DNA of 64,000 bases. It comes from CAWCJL01 sp963795775 (lineage in GTDB: Bacteria > Acidobacteriota > Terriglobia > Terriglobales > Acidobacteriaceae). Under the pieces are notes generated by a model. That model was not told the origin of the DNA and made no database searches. It saw nothing but the letters and a program-made list of their open reading frames with translations. Position numbers and translations under genes: made by a program. The DNA lies in contig CAWCJL010000003.1 of NCBI GenBank assembly GCA_963795775.1, forward strand, positions 310,001-374,000, written 5' to 3'. The stretch's first letter is position 1; each line of letters opens with the position of its first letter. Positions 24,167 through 32,830 of this stretch are shown piece after piece.

Positions 24167-25060
24167 TTACCGCTTCGCGTAGCTGCGATTAAACGCGACG
24201 GCTTGCCCGTTGCGCACCAGCCAGGGCTTGAGTTGCTCGTGCTTGGTGATGCAGCCGAAGAACTTGTTTCCCTGGCCGCCGAGCCACGGCAGCCGGTTCA
24301 CCACCGACTGGAAACCGCGCAGGCCGGCGAGAAAAAGGTTCGGGCCGAGGATTTTTGTGAACATCCCGATCCTGGTCTGGCTGCGCAACGCGAGCTCGTC
24401 CTTATCGACGTTGAAGTCCCAATAGCGGCGCACGTACAGATCGAAATCGGATTCCGGAATAAAGGATGCCGTGGTCTTGTACATGTCCCGCGAATTCCAG
24501 CGATAGATGTAGTTGGGCACGCAGGAATTGCGGACACCACCGGCCTGGAAGTTGTGATCGATGACCGCCGGCAGTTCGTACGGGAAGGAGAAGCGCAGCT
24601 TCACAAACGCGTGCATCAGCAGCGAGTCGTTCGGCTCCATGATGATCACGTGTTTGCGGCTAACACGCAGCATCTCCAGCAGCGCCTTGTGCGGGGAGCG
24701 GCAATGGTGCAGCACTTCGTGCGCCAGCACCAGGTCGTAGGAGCCGTCCGGGACGTGCATGTCTTCCGCATCCGCATTCACCGCGCTCAGGTCCACGCCG
24801 TCCATCTTCGGCTGCTCGAAATGGCCCACGTCCTGGATGTTCGAGAGGGCCATGCGACGGAAGCCGACCTTGCGCAGCACATCCGCATCCTCGTAACTGC
24901 CGCCTACGATGAGCACATCGCCATTGAGATCGATGCCGGTGGCCTTTACGCAATCCGTCAGGACCTGCTGGAATCGCGTGCGGTTCTTTGTGGCACTGCC
25001 GAGTTCTTCTTTGTCGCGCTCCAGGGCTGCCGTCTCGGTTGCCACTGCCTGCTGATTCAT
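24167..25060 (-). CDS. Class I SAM-dependent methyltransferase
   Basis: This 297-residue protein has a Rossmann-type methyltransferase core. DVLIVGGSYEDADVL is motif I, VDLSAVNADAEDMHVPDGSYD contains the acidic and post-I parts, and YDLVLAHEVLHHCRSPHKALLEMLRV is the Methyltransf_11 signature. The C-terminal 130 residues (HAFVKLRFSFPYELPAVID to NRSYAKR) are specific and not recognised. The substrate is unknown. The start at 25060 follows GAGCAGGTATTG. It is the last gene of a minus-strand run with the GMC oxidoreductase, 94 bases after it, so co-transcription is possible. Confidence 0.75.
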   Translation of the reverse strand: MNQQAVATETAALERDKEELGSATKNRTRFQQVLTDCVKATGIDLNGDVLIVGGSYEDADVLRKVGFRRMALSNIQDVGHFEQPKMDGVDLSAVNADAEDMHVPDGSYDLVLAHEVLHHCRSPHKALLEMLRVSRKHVIIMEPNDSLLMHAFVKLRFSFPYELPAVIDHNFQAGGVRNSCVPNYIYRWNSRDMYKTTASFIPESDFDLYVRRYWDFNVDKDELALRSQTRIGMFTKILGPNLFLAGLRGFQSVVNRLPWLGGQGNKFFGCITKHEQLKPWLVRNGQAVAFNRSYAKR

Positions 25061-25154
25061 CAATACCTGCTCCGTCGGGTCGGAAGACCTGAAACGGATG
25101 ATCCCACCTCGCATTTGAAAAAGCAACCAATCCGGCCCCGGGGTGGGGCCGGAC

Positions 25155-26921
25155 CTAATCAGAGATAACAGCTTCGAGTGACCTCCCGGCCCCGACCGGA
25201 ATGCCCTTGCCCCAGGTGTCCGGCGGCGCCAGGTAGCGGCGGATCGGCGGCGTGGTCATGTCGCGCTTATCGGAGGTGAAGATCGTCGTCCCCTGCGAGA
25301 TGAGGTAGTCCGCGGTGCGAGCCGCGAGCGCCTGGATGGTGAGCCCCGGGTTGGCAGATCCCTGCGTCGGCATGATGCTCCCGTCGCAAATGAACAGGTT
25401 TGGGATGTCGTGCGTGCGGCCATACTTGTCCACCACGGAACTGGTCGGGTCGCTGCCCATGCGCGCGCCGCCCACCAGGTGGGCATAGCGCTGCTCCTGT
25501 ACCACCTCCTGCGCACCCGCGGCGTACAGCACGTCTTCTACCATGCGCAGTCCGAAGGCGATCAGATTGCGATCGTTTTCATGAAGATTGAACGTGACCT
25601 TCGCCACCGGCAGGCCGAAGCGATCCTTCTCCTTCGCCAACTCGACGCGATTGTCCGGCCAGGGCAGGATCTCCCCCAGCAGTCCCAAGGCCGCCCAGTG
25701 GTTATAGTCCATACCCAGGCGGCGTATCCCCCAGCCCCACGCGTCCTGCGAGCCAAGCATGTGCTTGGCAAAGGCAATCGGGAGTGGGCCGATGGTCTGG
25801 ATGGCAAAGCCACGCACAAAGTTTCGCCGGTGGTCCGTTTCGTAGAACTCCTCGGTGAGCGCGTGCGCCGGCGGGGCCTTGTACATGCGCACCAGTTGTT
25901 CATAGCGTCCCGCCACCACGTTGCCGGCCTGCGCCATCAGGTACTTGCCCACGGTGCCGCTGGAGTTGGCGAGTCCATGCTCGTGGCCTGGGCACGCGGA
26001 GTTCAGTAACAGCCGCGGTGTCTCAATCGCGTATCCGCACACGATCACTGCCTTGGCCTTCTGGAAGTGCGGATTGCCTTCACTGTCGAAGTAGTGCACG
26101 CCCTTCACGCGGTTATCCGAGCCCAGCTCGATGCGGCTTGCCATCGAGAAGGCGCGCACCTCACCCTTGTTCGCGATGGCATCGGGAACGTGCGTGATGA
26201 GCGTCGATGCCTTCGCCCCGACCTTGCAACCCTGGATACAGAACCCGCGATAGATGCAGTGCGGGCGGTCGCCGTGCGAGCCGGCCAGGATGGCGACCGG
26301 GCCGCCAATGGAGACCGGAATGCCGAGCGCGGTACAACCCTTGATGAAGCTGTCGCCCACGCCGCCCATGGGGTGCGGGCCGTAAGGGTAGCTGTGCGGA
26401 TCGCCCCACGGATACCACGCCGGGCCGGAGACAGGCATCTCGAGCTCAAGCTGCTCGTAGTAGGGCTTGAGTTCGTCGTAGGACATCGGCCAGTCTACGG
26501 CCACGCCGTCTTCGCTGCGGACGCGGAAGTCCGAAGGATGGAGCCGCGGACAGAATGAGGCCCAGTGCACCGAGCCGCCGCCTACGCCTTTGCCGCTGTT
26601 GTTGGCGCCGAGCTCGAGCGGATTTTCCCCACCGATGATGCGCAGATCTTCCCAGTAGAGCTTGGCCGAGCCGGCCTCGTCGCTCACCCAATCTTTCTCC
26701 GTATCCCAGAAGGGGCCGGCCTCCAGGCCGATCACCTCGAAACCGGCGCGGGCCAGTCGCTGCAGCAGCACCCCGCCGGCCGAGCCCACGCCCACAATGA
26801 CGTAGTCCACCTCTTCACTCTCTTTGAAGCGGTGCTGCGGAATGGTAATTTTCTGGATCGGCCCCAACATGTGGGCGGAACTGCCGGATTTTCTGAATGC
26901 TCCGAAGATGGGCGATTTCAA
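25155..26921 (-). CDS. GMC-family flavin oxidoreductase (gluconate 2-dehydrogenase large-subunit type)
   Basis: This 588-residue flavoprotein has an FAD-binding Rossmann motif (VDYVIVGVGSAGGVLLQRLA, residues 38-57). GANNSGKGVGGGSVHWASF is the second FAD signature, and RGFCIQGCKVGAKAS is the Cys-rich motif seen in membrane sugar dehydrogenases. The C-terminal catalytic part includes HLVGGARMGSDP and NLFICDGSIMPTQGSANPGL. These enzymes oxidise gluconate, fructose or polyols and pass electrons to quinone via a cytochrome subunit. No cytochrome gene is adjacent. A subunit-3-type partner lies just upstream on the same strand, supporting a two-subunit complex. Confidence 0.87.
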   Translation of the reverse strand: MKSPIFGAFRKSGSSAHMLGPIQKITIPQHRFKESEEVDYVIVGVGSAGGVLLQRLARAGFEVIGLEAGPFWDTEKDWVSDEAGSAKLYWEDLRIIGGENPLELGANNSGKGVGGGSVHWASFCPRLHPSDFRVRSEDGVAVDWPMSYDELKPYYEQLELEMPVSGPAWYPWGDPHSYPYGPHPMGGVGDSFIKGCTALGIPVSIGGPVAILAGSHGDRPHCIYRGFCIQGCKVGAKASTLITHVPDAIANKGEVRAFSMASRIELGSDNRVKGVHYFDSEGNPHFQKAKAVIVCGYAIETPRLLLNSACPGHEHGLANSSGTVGKYLMAQAGNVVAGRYEQLVRMYKAPPAHALTEEFYETDHRRNFVRGFAIQTIGPLPIAFAKHMLGSQDAWGWGIRRLGMDYNHWAALGLLGEILPWPDNRVELAKEKDRFGLPVAKVTFNLHENDRNLIAFGLRMVEDVLYAAGAQEVVQEQRYAHLVGGARMGSDPTSSVVDKYGRTHDIPNLFICDGSIMPTQGSANPGLTIQALAARTADYLISQGTTIFTSDKRDMTTPPIRRYLAPPDTWGKGIPVGAGRSLEAVISD

Positions 26922-26965
26922 CGCGGTCCTTCACTTTCCTTGCGTGAATGAAAACGAGTCATGGC

Positions 26966-27703
26966 TCAGAACTTCTTCTTGAGATCGGAGAGACAGCCTG
27001 CGGGCGCTTCCCATGGATAGCGCTCCTCATCCACCTCCCAGGGCTCCGGCCGGCCTTCCTCCAGCCGCATGTACCCGCGCGGATAGGCCGGGCCACCGAA
27101 ACCGATTTCGTCCCAGGCCCAGGGGTGTGCATAGTAGATGGAGACGGTATCCTCCAGCAGCATGCGCCAGAAGCGTCTCTGGTTCATCTTGCTCCAGAGA
27201 CCGTGCGCACCGGCGGGATTGCCCACGTGGAGCGAGTGCAGCAGGGCTTCGCGCTGCGGATATGAGCACTCACAAAAGCTGCATCCATGTACCTCTTGCG
27301 CCATCTTTTCTATTGCCGCGATGCCGATACGGTAGGCCTCCTGCTCTGGCGGCAGATCCTCGTAACGGTAGCCGGGGATGGTGCCGTGATAGAGCCGCTT
27401 GTCCAGGAATGGCAGGATGGGGATGCGCCTGGAAGGAACGCGATCCGATTGCGGCAGAACATGTTCGAGAACACAGCTCAGAGTGCTCTGTTCCGCTTCG
27501 GTAAAAAACCGAATGGGAGGAATCTCCGAAATCCGGTGAAGTACCACCTGCCGAGTCGCGGGATCCCAGAACTTCTGTTGCGAGAGCGTACTATAGCCGG
27601 GATAGTAGCCGGGCTGCTCGGACTGTGGGAGCGGCTCGCCCGTGAGCGGATTGCGCGGCTGCGGCGTTTCGGGCGGCTGTCGTTCATCGTTATGCAATGC
27701 CAT
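26966..27703 (-). CDS. Gluconate 2-dehydrogenase subunit 3-family protein
   Basis: This 245-residue protein has the subunit 3 pattern: RFFTEAEQSTLSCVLEHVLPQSD, then IPILPFLDKRLYHGTIPGYRY, and a C-terminal MLLEDTVSIYYAHPWAWDEIGFGGPAYPRGY. In most relatives a Tat signal precedes this domain; here none is visible and the start ATG gives ALHNDERQPPETPQ. A cysteine cluster, GCSFCECSYPQ, may bind metal. The subunit normally supports export or folding of the GMC subunit, whose gene follows 44 bases downstream. It lies 2 bases after the duplicated membrane protein, indicating translational coupling. Confidence 0.82.
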   Translation of the reverse strand: MALHNDERQPPETPQPRNPLTGEPLPQSEQPGYYPGYSTLSQQKFWDPATRQVVLHRISEIPPIRFFTEAEQSTLSCVLEHVLPQSDRVPSRRIPILPFLDKRLYHGTIPGYRYEDLPPEQEAYRIGIAAIEKMAQEVHGCSFCECSYPQREALLHSLHVGNPAGAHGLWSKMNQRRFWRMLLEDTVSIYYAHPWAWDEIGFGGPAYPRGYMRLEEGRPEPWEVDEERYPWEAPAGCLSDLKKKF

Positions 27704-27705
27704 GG

Positions 27706-28710
27706 TTAGCGATTCCCTTCTTGCTTTTCGCGACGCAACAGGCTGGCGAGCAGCCCCAGCATCCCCGCCGCGCCAAACAGCAGCGGAGCGAAGATCGGCG
27801 GCCCGTACATGATGTTGTAGAGCAGGTGCCGTTTTCCTCCCGGACGGCGCAGGATGCCGCGGCCGTGATAGAAGAAGCCGAGGCTGGCGTCGAGCATAGC
27901 CACTGCGGACATCGCCGGGAGCGCGGTGTGCGCCACCTTGCGGCTGCCGATGGCGCCGAAGCTGGCCGCCGCCAGCATCGGCGCCACCACGATCGGCGTC
28001 CACTGCGACCAGTGCCAGAAGGTGGCCTTGTAGTGCGAGTAGAGCGCTTCTGCCCCGCTGAGCAGCGCGCTGAAGCCCGCAGCAAAGGCGAGGTGCTTCT
28101 GGAATCGGCCCTCGCGCAGGTCCTGCGCCCAGGTGATGCGCTGGTGCCGGCCTCGCAGGCGCGCCATCCAGCTTCCGCGATGCGCACCATGCGGCACGAT
28201 ACTGTTGCGCTTTTTCGTGGAGTTATCGTCGTTTGCGTCCTTCTCCGGCGCGTCTTCCCGCCGCAGGTAGGAGGCCACCACCGTGAGATAGGCGGCGGTA
28301 CCGAAGAGCAGCGGCGCGAAGACCGGCGGCCCCATCACGATGTTCACCACCGGGATGCGCCAGCCTCCGGGCTTGCGCTGCACACCACGCACGTGGAAAT
28401 AGAAGCCGAGCGCGGCATCGCCCAGCGTCACCAGCGCCGTCCAGCGCATCACCCCCTGCGCCGAGCGCCGGGACAGAAAGCCGGCAAAGCCCGCACCACC
28501 GAGGGCGAAGCTGAGGATCACCGGCGTGTACATCACCCGGCGGGAGTAGCTGCCACGATAATGCTCATACGCCACTTCGAGGCCGGTGAGCAGCGACGAC
28601 CCGGCCGCCAGCAGAGCCAGGCTGCGCTGGAACCGGCCCTCACGGATGTGCGTGTCGGCAATCTCCAGGTCCTCAATAGGGTGCGCGAACGAGAGCGTAG
28701 CGTCAGACAC
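27706..28710 (-). CDS. Internally duplicated membrane protein beside the GMC oxidoreductase
   Basis: This 334-residue protein consists of two homologous halves (about residues 10-150 and 175-325). Each half has the order REGRFQ(R/K), a pair of membrane helices, an aromatic loop, then GRG(V/I)xRxPGG, and N(I)xMGPPxFAPLLFG, with four membrane segments per half. The two halves are clearly paralogous, so the gene arose by tandem duplication and fusion. The linker is rich in charged residues. I do not recognise a family name; the role may be to anchor or pass electrons for the GMC complex. A GTG at 28710 after AAAGAGG is preferred over a TTG at 28737. Confidence 0.65.
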   Translation of the reverse strand: MSDATLSFAHPIEDLEIADTHIREGRFQRSLALLAAGSSLLTGLEVAYEHYRGSYSRRVMYTPVILSFALGGAGFAGFLSRRSAQGVMRWTALVTLGDAALGFYFHVRGVQRKPGGWRIPVVNIVMGPPVFAPLLFGTAAYLTVVASYLRREDAPEKDANDDNSTKKRNSIVPHGAHRGSWMARLRGRHQRITWAQDLREGRFQKHLAFAAGFSALLSGAEALYSHYKATFWHWSQWTPIVVAPMLAAASFGAIGSRKVAHTALPAMSAVAMLDASLGFFYHGRGILRRPGGKRHLLYNIMYGPPIFAPLLFGAAGMLGLLASLLRREKQEGNR

Positions 28711-28804
28711 CGGCGGCCTCTTTCTGCAACTTTGCAATATATCTTGAAACGATAGGTTTGAGGCCGTGCCGGTATGGGGACGAGGTCAGGTTTGCAAGCA
28801 TGGT

Positions 28805-29895
28805 TTAGCTCACCGCATATTTTTCGGCTTCGCTCCGCTTGAGTTCGAGACCGATGCCGGGACGGGAAAGATCCGGATACATGACGCCCGCGCGCGGTTC
28901 GCAGAAGCCGTCGAAGAACATGCGCTCGATGCGGGCGTGGTCGTGAAAGAACTCCATGTGCACGGCTCGCGGCACTGCGCAGCAGACATGGAGGTGCTGG
29001 CTAGGCCCGCAGTGCGCGGAAAGCGGCATGTTGTGCGCCCAGCATAGCGCTGCCACTTCCAGAAATCCGCTGATCCCTGGCAGCGCGTGGCATCGGCCTG
29101 CTGCACATCCACCGCGCCGGCCGTAATCATGCGTTCGAAGTACCACGCCGTATAGCCGTACTCGCCCGCCGCGATGTTTAACCCCGGCGGCGCGACGCTG
29201 CGAATCTGATGCAGCCCGGCGAGATTGTCGGAGCTGACCGGCTCTTCCATCCACGTGACGCCCTTGCTGCGGAAAATCTCAATCAGCTCAAGCGCCTGCT
29301 TCACCGAGTAGGCGCCGTTGGCGTCAGTAAAGAGCTGCACCTCCGGGCCGATCGCTTTCCGCGCCACTTCCACGCGATGCGGATCGCGCTCCGGTTGGCT
29401 GCCCACCTTCATCTTCACCATGGTGAAGCCGTCGCGCGCCCAGCCGCCCAACTGCGCTGTGAGCTGCGCGTCGCTGTAGCTGGTGAAGCCGCCGCTGCCA
29501 TAGACGGCGATGCCGGGGCGCACCTGCCCGATAAGCTGCACCAGCGGCACATTGAGCAGGCGCGCCCGCAGGTCCCAAAGCGAGTTGTCGATGGCCGCAA
29601 CCGCCATCGCACTCACGCCGGTTTCGCCCATGTTGCGGATGGCAGCGCGCAATGCGCCCAGCAACGCGCCGTGCTGCATCGCGTCCTTGCCCGCGATCTG
29701 TTCCGCGAGCAGCGACCCGATGTACTTCGCCGTGGCAGTGTTGGCGTACGTATAGCCCAGGCTGCGCTGGCCCCCGGCTTCGAGTTCCACCAGGATGAGT
29801 GTGGTTTCGTGCCAGGCGAAGGTGCCATCGGCTTCGGGTGCGTCGGTCGGCACGGTATACGCCTGGACGTGCGTTTTCGTGATCTTGGCTTCCAT
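28805..29895 (-). pseudogene. Enolase-superfamily (mandelate racemase/muconate lactonizing-type) dehydratase, frameshifted
   Basis: The gene starts with MEAKITKTHVQAYTVPT. It shows ARDGFTMVKMKVGSQPERD (catalytic K region), LFTDANGAYSVKQAL and VTWMEEPVSSDN (metal ligands) and AAGEYGYTAWYF, all expected for the superfamily. Near 29075 the frame breaks after QADATRCQG. The expected GISGFLEVAALC continues in another frame to TAA at 28805. One missing base in a CCC run (29075-29077 plus strand) explains it. The rest is intact, so this is a recent one-base deletion or a sequence error. The family includes sugar-acid dehydratases, which fits the adjacent GMC and ThDP enzymes. Confidence 0.75.
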
Positions 29896-30008
29896 GAACT
29901 GCAGACCTTCTAAATGTGCGCGTGTAGCGAGAGGGACAGCCGCGCGACGCGGGGGAACGGGACCTGATCAGTCACCTACACTTCACCCCGCGTCGCTATC
30001 CGGCGCTG

Positions 30009-31763
30009 TTAGATCACTTCCATCAGCTTGTCCTTTGCCACGGTTTCAATGATCTTGAAGCGGTCCCTCTGTCCCTTAACCAGGGCTTCGGCAAAATGGA
30101 GCGCCTGGGTGGTGTTAATGTTGCCGGGTAGCGGCGGTTCGTTCGGATCGACCACGGCCTGCACCACCACCGGTCCGAAGGTGGAAACTGCCGAGCGTAG
30201 AACGGATTCCGCGTCCTTGGGATCTTCCAGCGTCAGGCCCTTCGCGCCGGCCGCTTCGGCGTACTTCGCGAAGTCAATGGGGTGCAGTTCCACGCCGAAC
30301 TCGGGATTCGCATCCTCCACCATCTGTTCCCACTTGATCTGCCCGAGTACGTTGTTCTTGATAATGATGACCTTGACGTTCAGCTTGTACTTCACCAGGG
30401 TCGCCATCTCGCCCATCAGCATGGTGAAGCCGCCATCGCCGACCACGCATACCACCTGCCGGCCGGGGAACGCGACTGCGGCACCAATTGAATAGGGCAG
30501 CCCGTTCGCCATGGTGGCGAGCGTGCCGGATAGCGAGAACTTCATATCGCCGCGGATTTCGATGTAGCGCGCCGTCCAGGTAGCGATGGTGCCGCTATCC
30601 GAGGACACGATGGCGTTGTCATCGAGCAGCCGGTTCAGCGTATGCGTAACCACCTGCGGCTTCATGGGGATGTCGGTGCGCGTTCCCCGCTCCTCCATCA
30701 GGCTGTTCCAGTGCTTCATCCGCTCCTGCGCCTTCTCCAGGAACTTGCGGTTCTTCTTGTAATGGATCAGGGGCAGCAGGTCGCGGATCGCGCTCTTGGC
30801 GTCGCCGGCCACGCCCGCTTCCACTTCGTGCCGCAGGCCGATGCGCGCCGGGTTGGCGTCGATCTGCACACAGCGCGCCTGCTCCGCCTTGGGCAGGAAC
30901 TGCATGTAGGGGAAACTGGTGCCGATCATCAGCAATGTATCGCATTCCATCATGGCATCCTGCGAGGGCGCGGTGCCGAGCAGGCCGATGCCTCCGGTGG
31001 TATAAGGACTGCGATCGGGAACGACGGCTTTGCCCAGCAGCGGCTTGGCAATCGGTGCACCCAGCTTCTCTGCCAACTCTTCGAGTTCCTGTCCGGCGCC
31101 GAGTGCGCCGCGTCCTGCCAGGATGACCACCTTCGTGCCTTCGTTCAGGATGGCGGCCGCGCGCTCCAGTTGCTCCTTTGGCGGATGCATGCTGCCCGGC
31201 GTGAAGACATCGGAGCTGTGCTTGTGGATGTTTGCCGAGGAGCGTTGGCCGACCGTGACTTCCCACTCCTGAATGTCCTTGGGGATCGTGATGTGCGAAA
31301 CGCCGCGATAGGTCATGGCGGAGCGGATCGCTTCATCGACCACATTGTTCACGTGGGCCGGCCCCATCACGCGCTCGTTGTAAACGGACACATCCATGAA
31401 CAGCTTGTCGAGGTCCACATCCTGCTGGTACTTGGTGCCGATCATGTCGTGGAAGGTGTGCCCGGTAATGGCCAGCACCGGCTGCCCGTCCATTTTCGCG
31501 TCGTACAGGCCGTTCAGCAGGTGAATGCCGCCCGGGCCGGAAGTGGCGAGGCATACGCCCAGCCGGCCGGAATACTTGGCATACCCGCAGGCCGCAAAGG
31601 CCGCTGCTTCTTCGTGCCGGACCTGGATAAAGCGAAGCTTGTCCTGGTGCGTTCGTAGTGCTTCAAAAATGCCGTCAATGCCATCTCCAGGAAGCCCAAA
31701 AATCGTATCCACGCCCCACTCGATCAGGCGCTCTATCAACAGGTCCGCGACACGCTTTGCCAT
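30009..31763 (-). CDS. ThDP-dependent enzyme, pyruvate oxidase/acetolactate synthase-like
   Basis: This 584-residue protein has the three-domain ThDP fold. The Pyr domain contains RHEEAAAFAACGYAK with the activating glutamate and the GLPGDGIDGIFEAL motif. A central domain with ILAGRGALGAGQELEEL follows. The PP domain contains VVCVVGDGGFTMLMGEMATL, where GDG and the metal ligands lie, then KVIIIKNN. Known relatives include pyruvate oxidase (PoxB), acetolactate synthase and other alpha-keto acid enzymes; the substrate is not assigned. Length fits PoxB-like members. The start ATG is preceded by GGAGAGTTAC. It lies upstream of the enolase pseudogene and GMC genes on the same strand. Confidence 0.82.
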   Translation of the reverse strand: MAKRVADLLIERLIEWGVDTIFGLPGDGIDGIFEALRTHQDKLRFIQVRHEEAAAFAACGYAKYSGRLGVCLATSGPGGIHLLNGLYDAKMDGQPVLAITGHTFHDMIGTKYQQDVDLDKLFMDVSVYNERVMGPAHVNNVVDEAIRSAMTYRGVSHITIPKDIQEWEVTVGQRSSANIHKHSSDVFTPGSMHPPKEQLERAAAILNEGTKVVILAGRGALGAGQELEELAEKLGAPIAKPLLGKAVVPDRSPYTTGGIGLLGTAPSQDAMMECDTLLMIGTSFPYMQFLPKAEQARCVQIDANPARIGLRHEVEAGVAGDAKSAIRDLLPLIHYKKNRKFLEKAQERMKHWNSLMEERGTRTDIPMKPQVVTHTLNRLLDDNAIVSSDSGTIATWTARYIEIRGDMKFSLSGTLATMANGLPYSIGAAVAFPGRQVVCVVGDGGFTMLMGEMATLVKYKLNVKVIIIKNNVLGQIKWEQMVEDANPEFGVELHPIDFAKYAEAAGAKGLTLEDPKDAESVLRSAVSTFGPVVVQAVVDPNEPPLPGNINTTQALHFAEALVKGQRDRFKIIETVAKDKLMEVI

Positions 31764-31966
31764 GTAACTCTCCTTGGTATCAACACCTTGTTAGAGTGGA
31801 AGGAGAAAGCTTTCGATGCCCAGCCTCACAGAGCGTGATTGCGAATTATGTGCAAATGTATGCGGAATCGAGCATTTTTTCTATCGCATCACGATATTTT
31901 AATCTTGCATCAAGTGAGCAGGCCGGCAGCTCGCTTCCGCCAACCTGCGCGCGTGGCACTTACTAA

Positions 31967-32830
31967 GTGAACTGGCCGAAGCCCACCGCTTACTACTCTG
32001 CCCTGCTGCGGCATGAGCTCAACCAGCGGAACCTGGCATGGGCGGGGCGTCATCGTTTGCACCACGCGCTTACCTATGGTCAACCGCCCTGCGTAGTCTA
32101 TGCGCCCGACGCGCACGGACGCCACGGCAACTTCATCGCCGAGTCCTATGCCGCTATTTGCGCCCGTCCGGAGTGGGAGCGGCGCATGGGCAAAGTCTTC
32201 ACCCAAGCCCGCGGGTCACTGCCGCAGGCGGACCGGCGCTGGCGCGAGCTCGACAGCGCACACAGCTCGGACGCGCTGCTCATGAACATCTTCTGCTACC
32301 CCGGCGTGCCGGAGCGGCGCGAGCTACGACTGCTACTTGGTACCGATGCGGAGTACGTGCCTGCATTCGGCGTGCGCGCGTCCGTGCCGCTGCGCCATGG
32401 CAAACTCGACCGCACCGAAGCCGACATGCTGCTCGGCGACCTTTTACTCGAGGCCAAACTGACGGAGTCCAACTTCCAGACCGCGCCGCGGCGGCTGGTC
32501 GAACGCTATCGCGATTTCGCGGAAGTGTTCGACACCGACGCGCTGCCACAGCAGGAGGACACCTTCTTCGGCTACCAGCTTGTGCGTGGCGTGCTGGCCG
32601 CCCATGCCCGCGCGGGCGCCTTCGCTGTCCTATGCGATGCGCGCCGCCCCGACCTCATCGAGGCATGGTATGCCGTTATGCAGGCCGTGCAGGTGGCGGA
32701 GCTCCGGCCCCGGCTGAAGCTGCTCACGTGGCAGGAACTCGCAGAAGCGCTGCCCTCGCCGTTGCAGGACTTCCTCGAGGGCAAGTACGGCATCGTCGCC
32801 GGGCAGCGCAGGGTTCACTTCTGGCCGTAG
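31967..32830 (+). CDS. PGN_0703-like putative PD-(D/E)xK restriction-type nuclease
   Basis: This 287-residue protein resembles the PGN_0703 family of putative restriction endonucleases. LLLEAKLTESNFQTA supplies the E-x-K part of a PD-(D/E)xK core and FFGYQLVRGVLAAHA a conserved QLxR helix. TWQELAEALPSPLQDFLEGKYGI closes the family pattern. No methyltransferase, helicase or specificity subunit is adjacent, so restriction activity is uncertain. The only start is a GTG directly after an in-frame TAA; the ribosome-binding site is weak. It converges on the GH31 gene with 16 bases of overlap. Confidence 0.5.
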   Translation: MNWPKPTAYYSALLRHELNQRNLAWAGRHRLHHALTYGQPPCVVYAPDAHGRHGNFIAESYAAICARPEWERRMGKVFTQARGSLPQADRRWRELDSAHSSDALLMNIFCYPGVPERRELRLLLGTDAEYVPAFGVRASVPLRHGKLDRTEADMLLGDLLLEAKLTESNFQTAPRRLVERYRDFAEVFDTDALPQQEDTFFGYQLVRGVLAAHARAGAFAVLCDARRPDLIEAWYAVMQAVQVAELRPRLKLLTWQELAEALPSPLQDFLEGKYGIVAGQRRVHFWP

